Shown here one piece after another: positions 22,477 through 24,024 of a stretch of 24,024 bases of DNA. The position numbers were made by a program, and so were the translations under genes. Position 1 is the stretch's first letter. Every line of letters begins with the position of its first letter. The notes below the pieces were generated by a model. The model was not told the origin of the DNA. It did no database searches and saw nothing but the letters and a program-made list of their open reading frames with translations. The DNA is from Actinomycetes bacterium (GTDB lineage: Bacteria > Actinomycetota > Acidimicrobiia > Acidimicrobiales > RAAP-2). The stretch covers positions 1 to 24,024 of the forward strand of contig JAJYZN010000016.1 of NCBI GenBank assembly GCA_021799915.1, read 5' to 3'.

Positions 22477-22810
22477 CGGCCGTCGGTCCCAAGGTGGGCG
22501 CTCGCTTCGGGTCGGGCTGTCGTGGCCCTGGCGGCGGCGCCCCCCATCGTCCCGGTCGGACGATCCCCTACTCCACCGGGACTGCGCCGGGCTGGTAGTG
22601 CAGCGGTAAGCGACTCCGGTTGACGACGGGCCGGAACCCGATGATCTGCGCTGAGCGGCCGTCTCCTCCGTCATTGGCGGCAAGCGCCGATTTGGCGATC
22701 TCGCGTCTCCAGGCACACACCGAATACCGCGCCAGAACGACGATCACCACCCGCCAGGGAGCAGCGCAGAACGGCACCTCGGGCGCCGCGCCCTCGGGCT
22801 GAAGGAAGCT
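22477..22810. other. 334-bp gap between two VapBC modules, holding element copy C
   Basis: No complete gene is visible. It contains the ending YSTGTAPGW plus TAG (22569-22598), which resembles the one at 20239-20268, then the extended flank and core of copy C (22638-22787). The two flanking toxin genes converge on it. Confidence 0.6.
22638..22787 (+). repeat. Dispersed element, copy C with extended left flank
   Basis: The core is 22728-22787: CGCGCCAGAACGACGATC at the left (identical to copy B) and GCAGCGCAGAACGGCACCTC at the right, GAAC starts at 22735 and 22769, 34 bp apart. GGGCGCC closes it, complementary to the left GCGCC. The flank from CCGATGATCTGCGC (22638) with GGCGGCAAGCGCCGA aligns with the flank of copy A. 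Confidence 0.85.
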
Positions 22811-23230
22811 TCAGGACCAGGGGTTGAGGATGTCGAGGTCTGCGAACCGCTCGAAATCCCTGGTGTTGCGGGTCACGAGGGTTAGGTGATGCTCCAAAGC
22901 CGTCGCTGCGATCAGGGAGTCGCGAAACGGTGCTGGGTCGGGCACGTGCAGTCGAGCCGCCCGACGGGCAACGGCCTCATCGATCGGTAGCACCCGATCG
23001 GCGAACGCCGGGGCGACGCTCGTGTCCAGCCAGGTTCGTAGCAGGGTGCCCGTGCGGGGGTCGGAGCGTTCGGCCAGCAGCACACCGTGCTCGAGCTCGT
23101 GGAGGGTGATAGCAGGGAGGAACATCTGCGCAGCAGCCGTCGATGTCGCCCACTCCGCTACGCCGGGGTGCGCCTTGCCGGCGCGGACCTTGCGGAGCTC
23201 CGACGCCACGTTGGTGTCGAGGAGGTACAT
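22811..23230 (-). CDS. vapC: FitB-like PIN-domain RNase toxin (VapC family)
   Basis: The protein has 139 residues from ATG 23230, which overlaps the antitoxin stop (TGATG). MYLLDTNVASELRK holds the first acidic residue and the FitB-type N-terminus (L-L-D-T-N-V-x-S-E-L), LPAITLHELEHGV the Glu, DPAPFRDSLIAATALEHHLTLVTRNTRDFERF the remaining acidic residues, and DLDILNPWS is the characteristic ending. All four metal ligands appear intact. An in-frame TTG at 23233 could also start it. It differs clearly from the other VapC in this window, so the two modules are not duplicates. Expected role: RNase toxin controlled by the upstream gene. Confidence 0.93.
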   Translation of the reverse strand: MYLLDTNVASELRKVRAGKAHPGVAEWATSTAAAQMFLPAITLHELEHGVLLAERSDPRTGTLLRTWLDTSVAPAFADRVLPIDEAVARRAARLHVPDPAPFRDSLIAATALEHHLTLVTRNTRDFERFADLDILNPWS

Positions 23231-23478
23231 CAAGCGAAGGCAGCCGCCTGGGGCAACTCTCGGGAGGGCTCCACCACCGACTCGACGTCTTCGACACCTG
23301 CCGGCTCGGCGAGTCGGTCCAGCAAGTCGACCCCTAAGAGCTCTTGGTAGGCCGCGAAGGTGAGCAGCACGTGGGCGGGCTTCCCGCGATCGGTAATGAA
23401 GACCGGTCCGTTCGCGGCCGCCTTCTTGGCCCGGCCGGTGTCTTGGTTGAACTCCCTACTCGACATCTGCGACGCCAC
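23230..23478 (-). CDS. Phd/YefM-family antitoxin of the second VapBC module
   Basis: The protein has 82 residues. MSSREFNQDTGRAKKAAANGPVFITDRGKPAHVLLTFAAYQELL is a typical Phd/YefM DNA-binding half (S-R-E-F-N-x-x-x-x-x-A-K-x-A, then I-T-D-R-G-x-P-x-H-V-L), followed by a C-terminal tail that wraps the toxin. GTG 23478 is chosen because AAAGGAGG ends 6 nt upstream (GGAGG at 23485-23489 on the minus strand); ATG 23466 lacks that spacing. It overlaps the toxin gene by one base. An AT-rich stretch at about 23496-23521 should hold its promoter and operator. Pairing a Phd-type antitoxin with a FitB-like PIN toxin is common. Confidence 0.92.
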   Translation of the reverse strand: MASQMSSREFNQDTGRAKKAAANGPVFITDRGKPAHVLLTFAAYQELLGVDLLDRLAEPAGVEDVESVVEPSRELPQAAAFA

Positions 23479-23484
23479 CCTCGT

Positions 23485-23489
23485 CCTCC
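23485..23489 (-). promoter_or_regulatory. Ribosome binding site (GGAGG) deciding the antitoxin start
   Basis: It is the central part of a strong AAAGGAGG stretch, 6 nt before GTG 23478. It is one of the few strong Shine-Dalgarno sites in a window where many genes appear leaderless. Confidence 0.75.
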
Positions 23490-23557
23490 TTTCTTGTAGC
23501 TATGTTACTACTATCAGCGTAGCGGATGGAGCTGGACTGTCATGATGGCCAGATCGA

Positions 23558-23616
23558 CGCGCCAGAACGACGCCCTTCGCCTACGACGCCCCAGCGCCGA
23601 ACGGCACTTCGGGCAT
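23558..23616 (+). repeat. Dispersed element, copy D
   Basis: CGCGCCAGAACGACG (23558-23572) and CAGCGCCGAACGGCACTTC (23592-23610) are the arms, with GAAC starts at 23565 and 23599, 34 bp apart. The right hairpin reads AGCGCC-GAA-CGGCAC-TTC-GGGCATGCT, with AGC/GCT and GCC/GGG-type pairing. It lies upstream of the second antitoxin gene, between that module and the SRPBCC fragment. Confidence 0.85.
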
Positions 23617-23745
23617 GCTCGCGGGCGGCCAGCGCGCCCGCCGTCGGGCGACTTTGCCCTCGCTGCGAACTGGGGTAGTGGGACGGGGGATCTGCCTGCT
23701 CAAATCTCCTGAAGAGCGAGCTGTAGAGACGCTGTGACAGCGGTC

Positions 23746-23958
23746 CTACTCGGTACTGATCTTCTCGAGTCTCTCCAGGCTGGCCGCCATGGACGCAAGC
23801 ACCGGATTGCTACCGTTGATCCACTCCCCGGCATCACGAAGGAGGTCCTCCGGCAAGGGGCCCGGGTCAAAGACCTCGGTGACCACAGTGACGTCGTCAC
23901 CATTTGGGGTGAGGATGTAGCCCCAGCGGTAGCCCGCAGGAATGCGGCTCTTCCGGTT
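23746..23958 (-). pseudogene. C-terminal fragment of an SRPBCC-superfamily (polyketide cyclase-like) protein
   Basis: The minus-strand frame ending at TAG 23748-23746 reads NRKSRIPAGYRWGYILTPNG, then DDVTVVTEVFDPGPLPEDLL, and ends GSNPVLASMAASLERLEKIS plus TE. Strand R-W-x-Y-x-L, the T-x-V-T-E-x-F-D strand and the final amphipathic helix are the C-terminal part of SRPBCC proteins that resemble polyketide cyclase/dehydrase. About half of a normal domain (140-150 residues) is missing: a TGA at 23961-23959 closes the frame upstream and no start codon is present. The break lies about 30 bp from element copy H. It could instead be a frameshifted gene whose N-terminus is beyond the window. Confidence 0.6.
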
Positions 23959-23985
23959 TCAGTGGGGACGGGATGACGTGATCCG

Positions 23986-24024
23986 CGGGGCCAGAACGGC
24001 CTCGGCCAGGCGACACCGGCTGCG
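23986..24024 (+). repeat. Dispersed element, left part of possible copy H (runs off the window)
   Basis: CGGGGCCAGAACGGC (23986-24000) resembles the left arm CGCGCCAGAACGACG. The right arm would be centred near 24028, just outside, so the copy cannot be confirmed. Confidence 0.4.

Noticed and set aside
22586..22652. tRNA gene or tRNA fragment (GGTAGTGCAGCGGTAAGC looks like a D-arm)
   Set aside because: No anticodon arm, no T-loop (GGTTCRA) and no closing acceptor stem could be found.
15677..23610. LexA/SOS boxes at the GAAC motifs
   Set aside because: An actinobacterial SOS box is a palindrome GAAC-N4-GTTC. The second half is missing in every copy.
19057..23616. Integron attC sites as an explanation for the repeated elements
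   Set aside because: attC sites need an RYYYAAC box and an inverted GTTRRRY box at the two ends. Here the two GAACG motifs are direct, not inverted, and no integrase gene is in the window.
23734..23976. 80-codon plus-strand and 67-codon minus-strand frames at the right end
   Set aside because: The coding signal is in a different minus-strand frame, which matches the SRPBCC C-terminus.
15640..24024. CRISPR array
   Set aside because: The repeats are 0.8-2.6 kb apart with genes between them, not regularly spaced with short spacers, and no cas gene is seen.

Overview
The window is very GC-rich with strongly biased codon use, and it opens with a conserved actinobacterial chromosomal block: an FHA-domain protein, a PP2C phosphatase, a PASTA Ser/Thr kinase, a convergent TrpG/PabA-type glutamine amidotransferase and the cell-division protein CrgA. 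This is the order seen near the replication origin of many Actinobacteria. The usual rodA, pbpA and pknA genes are absent between phosphatase and kinase. Together with many apparently leaderless genes (a TAnnnT -10 box 5-9 nt before the start codon), this suggests a non-mycobacterial high-GC actinobacterium, perhaps Acidimicrobiia. That placement is an inference.

Region 1 (1-4816) is the signalling and division block. Region 2 (about 4830-15540) is ordinary chromosome. It holds a TIGR03085-like protein, two small membrane proteins, a thiolase, two hotdog thioesterases, a short-chain dehydrogenase, a pirin, an FKBP-type peptidyl-prolyl isomerase lipoprotein, an amino-acid permease, a GlcD-type FAD oxidase and an exported beta-rich protein. 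Neighbours are often convergent, with overlaps or very short gaps.

Region 3 (about 15,600 to the end) is accessory. It contains a decayed Phd-RelE toxin-antitoxin pair, a DHFR/RibD-like reductase, an APH(6)-like kinase with an apparent frameshift near its start, an HTH-MNT nucleotidyltransferase/HEPN pair, a methyltransferase, a GNAT acetyltransferase whose N-terminus is split off by a 20-bp tandem duplication, two VapBC modules of different types, and the C-terminal fragment of an SRPBCC protein. Much of the non-coding DNA is gene debris.

The most striking structure is a dispersed element of about 60 bp that punctuates region 3. Four good copies (19057, 20098, 22728, 23558) carry two direct GAACG motifs whose starts are exactly 34 bp apart, followed by a short hairpin. 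All lie in the same orientation. Further degenerate or cut-off copies are at about 15640, 20206 and 23986. Successive copies bracket gene modules, giving a layout like a cassette array, but no canonical integron attC boxes, integrase or transposase are visible. I could not match the element to a family I know.
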